From CAVSMC01 sp963798655 (GTDB taxonomy: Bacteria; Pseudomonadota; Gammaproteobacteria; Burkholderiales; Casimicrobiaceae): a stretch of DNA of 64,000 nt. Where the stretch lies: contig CAWCUH010000012.1 of assembly GCA_963798655.1 (NCBI GenBank), positions 473,910 through 537,909 on the forward strand, written 5' to 3'. The notes under the pieces are model-generated. The model saw only the letters and a program-made list of their open reading frames with translations, ran no database searches and had not been told where the DNA came from. Of the stretch, positions 35,970 through 44,390 are shown one piece after another. The translations under genes were made by a program, and so were the position numbers. How positions within the stretch are numbered: the stretch's first letter is position 1; each line of letters begins with the position of its first letter.

Positions 35970-36842
35970 ATGGCTGAAGAGCGCAGGAAGCTGACCGTTC
36001 CCGACCTGCGGTTGCGCAAGCAGGCCGGTGAAAAAGTCGTCATGGCGTCGATCCCGGACTACCCGTCGGCAACGTGGGCGGAGAGGGCCGGCATCGACAT
36101 CGCCGCCGTCGGCGATTCGCTCGGCATGGTGAGCTACGGCTTTGCGAACACGCTGCCGGTGACTGTCGACATGATGATCCAGCACGCGCAGGCGGTGCGC
36201 CGCGGTGCGCCGACCTGCATGATCATGGTGTCGATGCCGTACGGCTCGTACGCGACGCCGGACATCGGCGTGGTGAACGCGCTGCGGCTGATGAAGGAGG
36301 GCGGCGCCGACGTCGTCAAGATGCAAGGCGGGAAGGAGAAGGCGCCGATCATCCGCGCGATCGCCGACGCCGGCGTGCCGGTGATGAGCCATGTCGGCAT
36401 GTGCCCGCACTTCGTGCATCAGTACGGCGGCTTCAGGCTGCAGGGACGCACGGCCGACGAGGCGCTGCGCATCATCGACGACGCGCTCGCGATCGAGCAG
36501 GCCGGCGCGTGCGGCTTCGAGATCGAGGCGGTGCCCGCGCCCGTCGCCAAGGCCGTCGACGACGCGGTGGATATCTTCACGTTCGCGATCGGCGCCGGCC
36601 CCGCTTCGTGCGGCCAGTTGCTGCTCGCGTTCGATCTGCTCGGCGTGTTCGACCAGTTCAAGCCGAAATTCACCAAGCGCTATGCGCAGATCGCCGATGT
36701 CGCCGTCGCCGCGCTGAAGGAGTTCGCAGGCGAAGTGCGCGCCGGCACGTTTCCCGATGCCGATCATTGCTACGGCATGAAGCCCGAGGAAGAGCAGAAG
36801 CTGCGCGAGGCGATCACGGCGCGAGCTCCGAGGGCGACGTAG
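35970..36842 (+). CDS. PanB-like protein (ketopantoate hydroxymethyltransferase fold), variant active site 1
   Basis: 290 aa TIM barrel of the PanB family, normally transferring hydroxymethyl from methylene-THF to a 2-oxo acid. Retained: first metal Asp in AAVGDSLGMV and the catalytic Glu in FEIEAVPAPVAKAV. Changed: the second metal ligand (D84 in E. coli) is Ser in MVSMPYGSYATP, and the third (E114) is Gln in VKMQGGKEKAP. So it is unlikely to be the housekeeping pantothenate enzyme. ATG at 35970 with AGGGAAG ribosome-binding site. Its 3' end overlaps the convergent oxidoreductase gene by 29 bases. Confidence 0.84.
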   Translation: MAEERRKLTVPDLRLRKQAGEKVVMASIPDYPSATWAERAGIDIAAVGDSLGMVSYGFANTLPVTVDMMIQHAQAVRRGAPTCMIMVSMPYGSYATPDIGVVNALRLMKEGGADVVKMQGGKEKAPIIRAIADAGVPVMSHVGMCPHFVHQYGGFRLQGRTADEALRIIDDALAIEQAGACGFEIEAVPAPVAKAVDDAVDIFTFAIGAGPASCGQLLLAFDLLGVFDQFKPKFTKRYAQIADVAVAALKEFAGEVRAGTFPDADHCYGMKPEEEQKLREAITARAPRAT

Positions 36843-38181
36843 CGGCGGCATCGAGTCGAGCGCCATCCCCGTTCACCTGCGCGCGAACGTCCTCGCCGCG
36901 AAGCTCGCGCGGCTCGCAGCCGGCGTCGATGCACATCGACGCCGCGTGGCCGATCGCATGGCCATACGAAAAGCATTGCGCCGTGACGCGCGCCGAAGCG
37001 ACCGCCTCGTGCTGCGCGGACAGGCAGCGGCCGGCGATGAGCAGGCCATCGCCGCGCTCGGGCACGAAGCAGCCGTACGGCACTTCGTAATAGTCGTCGA
37101 GCAGCCATTCGACGCGCGGCTTCGCGCCGGCGTGAAGCTCGATCGGCCACGGCGAGCGCGCGATGCCGTCGGCAAACTTGCCGCCGCGCACGACGTCGTC
37201 GTTGGCGAGCGTCCTGATCCCGCGCGCCTGCCGCGTCTGGCGCACGCCAACCTGAACGCCCGTGTCGTTGACGAAGCTCGCCTCGCATCCGGCGAGATGA
37301 TCGCGGAAGAAGCGCGCGTATTCGCGCACCTGCCGCCGGCCTTCGATCTCCGCATCGGTGAAGTCGGCGGCGACGAGCGTGTTGAGCTCGCGCCGATCGC
37401 GGCCGATGACGCGCGTGCAGTTGCACAGCAGCTCGTGCGGACGCGTCGTCGTGAACAGCCATATCTTCGCGCGCGGCAGCGCGTAGCCCGCGCCGTTGTT
37501 CGTGCGGATGAGCTCCGACACTTGCTCGGGCATGATGGTGTCGGCGCCGTACGCGCCGACGAAGCGGGCCGTGTCGACGCCGCCGAGGCGAAAGATCATC
37601 GTCGGGTTCTGCACCCTGCCGTCGTCGCCGACGAACGACGGAAAGCCCGCCATCGCGACGACGTCGGCGTCTCCGCTGGCGTCGATCGTGATCTTCGCGC
37701 GCACGCGGAGCTCGCCCTGCTTCGTGTACGCGACCAGTCCGACGACGCGGTCGCCTTCGACCAGCACTCGCGTCACCGTCGCGTGATAGAACACCTGCGC
37801 GCCCGCTTCTCGCAGCATGCGATCGGCTGCCTCGCGCCACATCAGCGGATCGTGCACGCGCGTCCACGTCTTGCCGTAGCGTACCGGCGCCGTGAGGCCG
37901 CCGTGCGACGCGAGCAGCCGCACGAACTCGTCGGCGAATCCGAACACGACTTGCTCGGGCGCGGCGGCGGGCTTTGCGCTCGCGGCGTACAGTCCGCAAA
38001 CCGTACCCGACATGCCGGCCACCGCGCCACCGCCGCAAAAGCCGTAGCGTTCGAGCAACGCGACGCTGCGACCTTGACGTGCCGCCGTGACGGCCGCCGC
38101 GACGCCCGCCGCCCCGCCACCGGCGACGACCACGTCGACGTCGACCGAGAACGGCGGGCGGCGGTCGATCGCGGTCGTCAT
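36814..38181 (-). CDS. FAD-dependent oxidoreductase (FAD_oxidored family)
   Basis: 455 aa flavoprotein. N-terminal dinucleotide fold VDVVVAGGGAAGVAAAVTAA, then LERYGFCGGGAVAGMSGTVCG, a GELRVRAKITIDASGDADVV strand and the C-terminal flavin site GDGLLIAGRCLSAQHEAVAS. Intact, unlike the related gene at 30093-31960. It overlaps the TRAP dctM gene (ATGA), so it probably oxidises the compound imported by that transporter. A possible dehydrogenase for a methoxy- or hydroxy-acid, but no substrate evidence. Confidence 0.88.
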   Translation of the reverse strand: MTTAIDRRPPFSVDVDVVVAGGGAAGVAAAVTAARQGRSVALLERYGFCGGGAVAGMSGTVCGLYAASAKPAAAPEQVVFGFADEFVRLLASHGGLTAPVRYGKTWTRVHDPLMWREAADRMLREAGAQVFYHATVTRVLVEGDRVVGLVAYTKQGELRVRAKITIDASGDADVVAMAGFPSFVGDDGRVQNPTMIFRLGGVDTARFVGAYGADTIMPEQVSELIRTNNGAGYALPRAKIWLFTTTRPHELLCNCTRVIGRDRRELNTLVAADFTDAEIEGRRQVREYARFFRDHLAGCEASFVNDTGVQVGVRQTRQARGIRTLANDDVVRGGKFADGIARSPWPIELHAGAKPRVEWLLDDYYEVPYGCFVPERGDGLLIAGRCLSAQHEAVASARVTAQCFSYGHAIGHAASMCIDAGCEPRELRGEDVRAQVNGDGARLDAAATSPSELAP

Positions 38182-39497
38182 TTCGCCGAGAGCAGCTTCG
38201 CCGGCAGCCACAGCACCGTTTCCGGGAAGATCATCACGATGGCGAGCGTCACGACCTGGAGCAGGATGAACGGCACGACGCCCTTGTACATGTCGAGCAG
38301 CGTGATCGACGGCGGCGATATCCCGCGCAGGTAGAAGATCGCGGGCGCCATCGGCGGCGTCAGGTAGCTCGTCTGGATGACGATCAGGAACAGGATGCAG
38401 AACCACACCGGATCGAAATGCGCCGCGTTGACGAGCGGCATGAAGATCGGAATGAAGATCAGCAGGATCGATATCCAGTCGAGCACGAACCCAGCGGCGA
38501 AGCAGATCGCGAGCATCAGGAACAGCAGCGCCCACGAGTGCAGGTGCATATGCGCGACGAGCTCGGTCGTGAGGGTAATGCCTCCGGAGGCGAAGAACAC
38601 GCCAGTGAAGACGGTGCCGCCGAGCAGGATCGACATGATCATCGACGTGATGCGCAGCGTCTTCATCACCGACTCGTGCAGCGTCGTCAAGTTGAACTTG
38701 CGGTAGAACAGCGTCAGCAGGATCGAGCCGAATGCGCCGAGCGCCGCCGCTTCGGTCGGCGCCGCCCAGCCGAGCATCAGTGAGCCCAGCACGGCGAAGA
38801 TCATGAACAGCGGCGGCACCAGCGCATGCGCGGTGACTTTCAGCCGCTGCCCGAGCGGCGGCTCGTCGCCGCTCGGGGGAATGCGCGGACCGTGCTCGGG
38901 CTTTACCAGGCACAGCAGCAGGATGTAAACGATGTAGAGCGCTGCCATGATGAGTCCCGGGAACAACATGCCGACCAGCAGATCGCCGACGGACACGTTC
39001 GCCACGGGACCGAGCACGACGACGACGACCGACGGTGGAATGATCGTGCCGAGCGAGCCGCCGGCGCAGATCGTGCCGCAGATCAGCGGCTTGTTGTACG
39101 AGTACTTCAGCATCACCGGGATCGCGAGCAGGCCAACGACGGTTTCGGTCGCGCCGATGACGCCCGTCGACGCGGCGAAGATCACGCACATCACGATGGT
39201 GCCGAGCGCGAGGCCGCCCGGCAGCCGCCGCGTCCACAGGTGCACGGCCTCGTAAAGCTGCTCCGCGATGCCCGATCGCTCGAGCATCGTCCCCATGAAG
39301 ACGAACAGCGGCACCGCGGCGAGCACGTAATTGCTCGCGATGTCCTCGATCTTCTCCATGAACTGGAAGATCACCGCGTCCTGGAAGACGATGTAGCCGA
39401 AGATCAGCGCCGTGCCGGAGAGCGCGAACGCGACCTGCACGCCGAGGAACACGAACACGAACATCGTGAGGATCATGAAGAGCGGCAGGTACTGCAT
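38178..39497 (-). CDS. dctM: TRAP transporter large permease (DctM)
   Basis: 439 aa, about 12 membrane helices. Family segments: MILTMFVFVFLGVQVAFALSG, STGVIGATETVVGLLAIPVM, LGTIIPPSVVVVVLGP, APTEAAALGAFGSILL and PPMAPAIFYLRGISP. Second DctM in the window, paired with DctQ at 39497-40033 (stop and start share one base, TGATG) and DctP at 40131-41237. It belongs to the mannitol/chloroaromatic-type DctM branch by its length and C-terminus, which is a family impression only. Confidence 0.93.
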   Translation of the reverse strand: MQYLPLFMILTMFVFVFLGVQVAFALSGTALIFGYIVFQDAVIFQFMEKIEDIASNYVLAAVPLFVFMGTMLERSGIAEQLYEAVHLWTRRLPGGLALGTIVMCVIFAASTGVIGATETVVGLLAIPVMLKYSYNKPLICGTICAGGSLGTIIPPSVVVVVLGPVANVSVGDLLVGMLFPGLIMAALYIVYILLLCLVKPEHGPRIPPSGDEPPLGQRLKVTAHALVPPLFMIFAVLGSLMLGWAAPTEAAALGAFGSILLTLFYRKFNLTTLHESVMKTLRITSMIMSILLGGTVFTGVFFASGGITLTTELVAHMHLHSWALLFLMLAICFAAGFVLDWISILLIFIPIFMPLVNAAHFDPVWFCILFLIVIQTSYLTPPMAPAIFYLRGISPPSITLLDMYKGVVPFILLQVVTLAIVMIFPETVLWLPAKLLSAK

Positions 39498-40033
39498 CAC
39501 GGCTCTCGTCCTCGCTCGCTCGGCTGCGCGGGCACCGGTTTGCCCGCAAGCACGCGCCCGGCGCGGATCAGCTTGGCGAGCGCCTGCAGCGCGAGCAGCG
39601 TGAACGCCGTGCACAGCACCATCCGGAACGGCCAGATCACCGGATTGAACGCCGACATGCCGGAACGCTCGTGGCTCGCATACGCGATCAGCACCTTGTG
39701 CCACAGCCCGACGCTGAGCCATAGCGCGGCCGGCAGCACCAGCACGACGTAGCCGAATACGTCGATCAGCGCACGCTTCTTGGCCGACAGCTGGCCGTAG
39801 AAGAAGTCGACGCGAACGTGCGCGTCCTGTCGCAGCGTGTAAGCCATGCCGATCAGGAAGTGCGTGCCCATCACCATGTAGCCGACCTCGAACGCCCACA
39901 CGGTGGGCGCGTCGAAGACGTAGCGGGACACGACCTCGTAGCACGAGGCGAAGATCAGCGGGATCACGAGCCAGGCGACGATTGCACCGGTCGTGCCCGT
40001 CATGCGGTCGAGAAACCTCAGGAGCGCGAGCAT
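39497..40033 (-). CDS. dctQ: TRAP transporter small permease (DctQ)
   Basis: 178 aa four-helix membrane protein. Features: AIVAWLVIPLIFASCYEVVS, YVFDAPTVWAFEVGYMVMG, AYTLRQDAHVRVDFFYGQLS, and FNPVIWPFRMVLCTAFTLLA. Together with DctM it forms the membrane part of the TRAP system. It is separated from the dctP gene by a terminator (40073-40119), so it is likely transcribed at lower level than dctP. Confidence 0.92.
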   Translation of the reverse strand: MLALLRFLDRMTGTTGAIVAWLVIPLIFASCYEVVSRYVFDAPTVWAFEVGYMVMGTHFLIGMAYTLRQDAHVRVDFFYGQLSAKKRALIDVFGYVVLVLPAALWLSVGLWHKVLIAYASHERSGMSAFNPVIWPFRMVLCTAFTLLALQALAKLIRAGRVLAGKPVPAQPSERGREP

Positions 40034-40072
40034 CAGCGGCGTTGCCCCGGCGAAGAAAGGCGCCGGGCAGGC

Positions 40073-40119
40073 AAAAAAAAGCCGGAATCCGCGACGGCCC
40101 GGCGATACGCGGATTCCGG
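40073..40119 (-). terminator. Rho-independent terminator between dctP and dctQ
   Basis: On the minus strand a perfect 12-bp stem (CCGGAATCCGCG with its complement, 40082-40093 and 40108-40119) is followed by eight T residues (40073-40080). It lies directly after the dctP stop and before dctQM, and probably acts as an attenuator that makes more binding protein than permease. Confidence 0.9.
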
Positions 40120-40130
40120 ATTTGGCGCGA

Positions 40131-41237
40131 TTACACCTTGATGTTCAGTTCCTTCACGACCTTGTCGATCGGCTCGGTCTTGACGTTGCGATAGCGCGGC
40201 GCGTCGCGCCATTGCTCCTCGAACGCGATCTGACTCTTGAACACCTTGTCGAACCACGGATTGGCCGCCCGCTCCTTGTCCGCCCACTTGAACGCGACAC
40301 GCCGCGCCTGGTATTGCACTTCGGGCGCGAGGTCGATCACCTCGTTGCCTTCCTTGCGGTAGAACGCGAGCGCCTTTGCATCCTCCTCGCCGATGCGCGT
40401 CCAGCTCTCGAACGTCGTGAGCTTCGCGACCTGCTCGATCAGGTTCTTGTCGGCCGCAGAAAGCTTCGCCCACACGTTCTTGTTGATGCACAGCTCGAAC
40501 GGTGCCGTGGGCTGGTGGACACCCGGGATGATCAGGTACTTCGCCACCTTGTAGAAGCCCGGCGTGATGTTCTCCCAGAGCGTGCCCCACTCGGTCGCGT
40601 CGATCACGCCGCGCTCGAGCGCGGGATAGATCTCACCGCCGGGAGTCGTTACCGGCGAGGCGCCGAGCTCCTTCGACATCTCGATCCAGCTGCCGGCCGT
40701 GCGCAGCTTGAGACCCTTGAGGTCGGCGAGCGTGCGGATCGGCTTGCGCGAATGGAGGAAGACTTCGGCGGTGCGGATGAACAGCGGCAGCGAGACGATG
40801 CCGAACTTCTCGTCGCGGAACTGCTTCTGCATGTCGTAGCCACCGGCTTCGTAGATCCAGTGCAGCATCTTCTCGGTGTCGAAGCTTCCGGCATATCCGC
40901 CGAACAGCACCGTCGTCGGATCGGCGCCCCAATCGTAGCCCATCCACGTGTGTCCCATGTCCGCGACGCCGTTCTTCACCGTTTCGGGCACTTTGAGCGC
41001 GTTGCCGAGTGCACCGCCGGGAAACGTCTGCACCTTCATCCGGCCGCCGGAAAGCGCCTCGAGCTTCTGCGCGAACGCGTTGGCGCCGATTTCGGTCAGC
41101 GGCCCGCCCGGCCAGGCAGTCGCCATCTTCCAGCTGTATGTCGCGCCGTTGTCCGCATTCGCCGCTTTCGCTGCCGCGCCGGCGGCGGCCGCGGCCGCCG
41201 TCAGCGCTCCGGCCTTCAAGAAATCACGTTTCCTCAT
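40131..41237 (-). CDS. dctP: TRAP transporter solute-binding protein (TakP-like), Tat-exported
   Basis: 368 aa periplasmic protein. Leader MRKRDFLKAG is a relaxed twin-arginine signal (KR), followed by an Ala-rich hydrophobic region. Mature part: YSWKMATAWPGGPLTEIGAN, MGHTWMGYDWGADPTTVLFG, LKLRTAGSWIEMSKELGASP, and TTPGGEIYPALERGVIDATEW, which matches the 2-oxo-acid-binding TakP branch. The Arg of LRTAGSW should hold a carboxylate. It follows the sterol-desaturase-family gene by 33 bases and is divided from its permeases by a terminator. Confidence 0.9.
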   Translation of the reverse strand: MRKRDFLKAGALTAAAAAAGAAAKAANADNGATYSWKMATAWPGGPLTEIGANAFAQKLEALSGGRMKVQTFPGGALGNALKVPETVKNGVADMGHTWMGYDWGADPTTVLFGGYAGSFDTEKMLHWIYEAGGYDMQKQFRDEKFGIVSLPLFIRTAEVFLHSRKPIRTLADLKGLKLRTAGSWIEMSKELGASPVTTPGGEIYPALERGVIDATEWGTLWENITPGFYKVAKYLIIPGVHQPTAPFELCINKNVWAKLSAADKNLIEQVAKLTTFESWTRIGEEDAKALAFYRKEGNEVIDLAPEVQYQARRVAFKWADKERAANPWFDKVFKSQIAFEEQWRDAPRYRNVKTEPIDKVVKELNIKV

Positions 41238-41270
41238 AACCCTTCCTCCATGTGATCGATGCGTGTCCGG

Positions 41271-42095
41271 TCAAGCGCCCTGCTCCATCGCCGTGCGCTC
41301 TCCCGCAGTCGCCTGCTCCTCGCCGAGGTATTTCTCCACTTTCGCCCGCAGCGCGGGCTTGACGTGCTTCATGCTGTAGCCGTTGAACAAATGACCGAGC
41401 AGCCCGCGGTCGAGATCGCTGGTACGCATCATCCAGTCGGCGATCGGGAACGTGAGATTCATGTTGACGTCCATCATGATGCCTTTGTTGTGGTGCATCG
41501 TGTGGTGGCGCCGGATGGTGTTGATGCACGGCGCGTAGCGCACGAACCAGTTGTCGTGCACGTGGCAGCAGTAGTGAAACGTCTCGTAGATCAGGTATTG
41601 CCCGACAATCGTGATCATCAGGATGTAGCCGGCGTTCGGGTCCAGGAGCCACCCCAGAAGCAGCGCGAACGGCACGCCGAACGTCATGAACGTGAACAGC
41701 GCGCGCCACGGGAAGAAGATGATCCGCCACTCCCGGCTGCTCGCGACCGTCATTTCGTTGTCGCTGAAATACTGGTGGTGCTGGCGCGTATGCCGGTCGT
41801 AGATCGCGCGCAGCGCCCACACGTCGACCAGACGGTGCATGACGTTCTTGTGGATCCACCACTCGAACAGGTTCGACAGCACGAACACCGGCACGACGAG
41901 CAGCCATTCCCATGTGGCGTGCGAAAGGCGGCTCGCGCACCAGGCGATCGCCGCGATGCCGACGACGTAGATCACGCCGATGTGCAGCGGTCCGTTGTAC
42001 AGCGGATGGATCTCGGAACGGTACTGCTCGCGGAATTTCCGCTGCCGCTCGCCCATCGCGTGGCGCTCGACGAGGACATCTGCGAGTTGCGCCAT
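41271..42095 (-). CDS. Sterol desaturase / fatty acid hydroxylase family membrane protein
   Basis: 274 aa membrane oxygenase with the di-iron histidine clusters of the family: HKNVMHR, HTRQHHQYF, HYCCHVHDNWF and RRHHTMHHNKG. About four hydrophobic helices surround them. Such enzymes insert oxygen or double bonds into lipids or other hydrophobic substrates; alkylglycerol or ether cleavage also occurs in the family. It is the first gene of the second TRAP operon and has candidate operator C 52 bases upstream. Its link to organic-acid uptake is unusual. Confidence 0.86.
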   Translation of the reverse strand: MAQLADVLVERHAMGERQRKFREQYRSEIHPLYNGPLHIGVIYVVGIAAIAWCASRLSHATWEWLLVVPVFVLSNLFEWWIHKNVMHRLVDVWALRAIYDRHTRQHHQYFSDNEMTVASSREWRIIFFPWRALFTFMTFGVPFALLLGWLLDPNAGYILMITIVGQYLIYETFHYCCHVHDNWFVRYAPCINTIRRHHTMHHNKGIMMDVNMNLTFPIADWMMRTSDLDRGLLGHLFNGYSMKHVKPALRAKVEKYLGEEQATAGERTAMEQGA

Positions 42096-42146
42096 GTGTG
42101 TGCCTCCGGAAAGGGTTGGGAAGGGGCGTCCCGGCGCCGGCGGCGC

Positions 42147-42170
42147 CTGACATATCAGGCGTATATTGTG
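42147..42170. promoter_or_regulatory. Candidate GntR operator C
   Basis: On the minus strand: AATATACGCCTGATATGTCA, with the TGATATGTYA core of sites A and B. It lies 52-75 bases upstream of the sterol-desaturase-family ATG and thus of the second TRAP operon. Confidence 0.55.
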
Positions 42171-42270
42171 CCGCCTAATCCCGTTCGTCCCAACCCTTTT
42201 CAGCGGGCTCCTTGATGGCGCGGGCGCCGCATCGGCGGAACCACGCTGCGGCGCACCATGGCCGTGCAGC

Positions 42271-44193
42271 TCACGCGGTGGCCGCGGTCGGTGCGGTCGT
42301 CAAGCGCTTCACCAGTCGCACCGCCTCGACGGCGTTGGGCGCGTAGCCGTCGGCACCGATCTCGCGTGCGAACGGCTCGCTCACCGGGGCGCCTCCGACG
42401 ATGATCTTGAGGTTCTGCGCGAGGCCGCGCGCTTTGAGCCCGGTGACGATCTCGCGCATCTCCATCATCGTCGTGGTGAGCAGCGATGAAAGGCCGACGA
42501 CGTCGGGCCGGAATGCCGCCACTTCGTCGTAGAACTTCTCGCGCGATACGTTGATGCCGAGGTCGCGCACGTCGAAGCCGACGCCGCGCAGCATCGTGAC
42601 CACCAGGTTCTTGCCGATGTCGTGCATGTCGCCGGTGACCGTACCGATCAGCACCTTGCCGCGCTGCTGCTCGCCGCTCCTGGCGAGATGCGGCGCGAGG
42701 ACGCCGACGGCGACCGTCATCGCGCGCGCGGCGAGCAGCACCTCCGGAATGAACGCGTCACCGGCCGCCATGCGGTCGCCGACCACCGTAATCGCCGCGA
42801 TCAGGCCATGCTCGAGGATGCTGCTCGGCGGAACGCCGCGGTCGAGCAGTTCCTGCACGTGATTCTTGATGTCGACGTGCTTGCCCTTGAAGACGTCGCG
42901 CCGCACTGCCTCGTACGGACCGTCTGCGTCGACGCTCGCCGTGGCGGCCGCCGCTTTCGCCGCGATCGGCGCCGGCCGGAACGCGCCTGCCTGCAGCGGC
43001 AGCCGGCCCTCGCGCTCGATGCGCTCGCCGATGCGTTGCAGGCGCGAGAAGACGGCCGAGGGCGGCACTTCGTCGGCAATGCCGACCACCATCCGGCGGC
43101 CGGGCGCGACCGCGCGGAACAGCTCGTCCATGTACGCTTCGAAATCGGCCTCGCTGGTGCCCGGCATCACGACCGTCGACGGGATGCCGCCGAACAAAGT
43201 GAGGTGCTCGCTCCAGTGCCGGTAATACTCGGCAAGGGTCACCTTCGTCATCGGCGCGGGACAGAACGACTCGGCGACGTGCATGCCGGAATCGCGGATC
43301 AGATCCATCAGGCCGCGGTTTTCGCCGTCCGTGTGGCACAGCACGAGCTTGCCCGCGGCGCCGAGCGCATCCGCCGCCTTGCGGATCCACGGCTGGATCT
43401 CCTGCGCGAAATACGGCGGAAACGTCAGCATGTCGTCGAAGTTCGCACCCCACCACACGACTTCCGCCGGAGATTCGCACACGATCTTCAGCATCTTTTC
43501 CTGCACCGGTGCGATGCGCTCGGCGAGCGCGCGCATCTGCGCGTAATGGTCCTTGTAATCGATGAAGAACTGGGTCGCGTCGCAGAGATCGCGCTGGATC
43601 AGATGGAACGGCGACGCGTCGAGCGATCCGATGCAGATCGGCTGGCCGTTGTCGCCCATTTCATCGGCCGCCCAGCGCCGGAAACGCTCGAAGTTCGGCA
43701 CGACGTCCATGTGCTCGAACAGGTAGCCGGCGGGCGCGTAATCCTCCGGCGTCTTGATCAGGTGCTCGACGAGCGCCGGGATCGTGATGCCGTGCCGCTG
43801 CGAGTCGACGTCGTAGTGAGTCGTCGTGCTGACCGTGCCGAGCGGCGTGTGGTACTCGACGCGCGTGCGCGCCCCGTCGCGGCGCACCTGCACGTCGACG
43901 TCCTTCGGCAGCACGACATCGAACACCGTGTCGCGGCTGTAGAAGACGTTGATGCCACGGTGCAGGTACAACGGCTGAAAGGCGGGGTCGAGCTGGTCGT
44001 CGCAGAACCGATGATGGAACGCCCAGCCCTCGGCGCGTGCGATCTCGTTCATCGGCACGCCGACGTAGTTCGACGGCAACGTGCCGGCGGTCGAATTCGC
44101 GAGGTACCACAGGTCGAGCCGCGGCACGTACGGCAGCCGGTCCACCGGCTCTCCGCGCAGAGCCGCCAGCACGCGCGTCTTGTGGGTGTACAC
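42271..44193 (-). CDS. CmuA-like fusion: UroD-type methyltransferase + corrinoid-binding domain
   Basis: 640 aa. Residues about 1-390 form a UroD-type barrel (start THKTRVLAALRGEPVDRLPY; LVLCHTDGENRGLMDLIRD; ESFCPAPMTKVTLAEYYRH). Residues about 430-640 form a methyltransferase corrinoid domain with GDMHDIGKNLVVTML (Co-ligand motif), GLSSLLTTTMMEMR and VGGAPVSEPFAREIGADGY. This arrangement is that of CmuA, the chloromethane methyltransferase, but sequence alone does not prove the substrate. Start is a GTG at 44193; the frame is open further up but without family match. Transcribed alone; candidate operator D is 79 bases upstream. Confidence 0.88.
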   Translation of the reverse strand: MYTHKTRVLAALRGEPVDRLPYVPRLDLWYLANSTAGTLPSNYVGVPMNEIARAEGWAFHHRFCDDQLDPAFQPLYLHRGINVFYSRDTVFDVVLPKDVDVQVRRDGARTRVEYHTPLGTVSTTTHYDVDSQRHGITIPALVEHLIKTPEDYAPAGYLFEHMDVVPNFERFRRWAADEMGDNGQPICIGSLDASPFHLIQRDLCDATQFFIDYKDHYAQMRALAERIAPVQEKMLKIVCESPAEVVWWGANFDDMLTFPPYFAQEIQPWIRKAADALGAAGKLVLCHTDGENRGLMDLIRDSGMHVAESFCPAPMTKVTLAEYYRHWSEHLTLFGGIPSTVVMPGTSEADFEAYMDELFRAVAPGRRMVVGIADEVPPSAVFSRLQRIGERIEREGRLPLQAGAFRPAPIAAKAAAATASVDADGPYEAVRRDVFKGKHVDIKNHVQELLDRGVPPSSILEHGLIAAITVVGDRMAAGDAFIPEVLLAARAMTVAVGVLAPHLARSGEQQRGKVLIGTVTGDMHDIGKNLVVTMLRGVGFDVRDLGINVSREKFYDEVAAFRPDVVGLSSLLTTTMMEMREIVTGLKARGLAQNLKIIVGGAPVSEPFAREIGADGYAPNAVEAVRLVKRLTTAPTAATA

Positions 44194-44271
44194 GTCGCCT
44201 CGCTTGCCCCGTCGACGGCGTCGACGGTTTGCGGTGAAAGGAACAGGTGCGACGCGAGCGACGCGGCGCGA

Positions 44272-44294
44272 CTGAAATATTAGGCGTGTATCGG
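44272..44294. promoter_or_regulatory. Candidate GntR operator D
   Basis: On the minus strand: CGATACACGCCTAATATTTC, the weakest match to the shared motif but with the same spacing. It lies 79-101 bases upstream of the CmuA-like GTG, in the 197-base gap after the GntR gene. Confidence 0.45.
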
Positions 44295-44390
44295 ACGGCC
44301 TGCGGCAATCGGCCGCCGACGTTTGACGTGGATCAATCTCGATCACCGGGCGCCGCCGGGGCTTGCGCCCGAACGGCGCCCTCGGACCCT

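Noticed and set aside
35970..36842. Naming it panB for pantothenate synthesis
   Set aside because: Two of three metal ligands are changed and no panC or other pantothenate gene is near.
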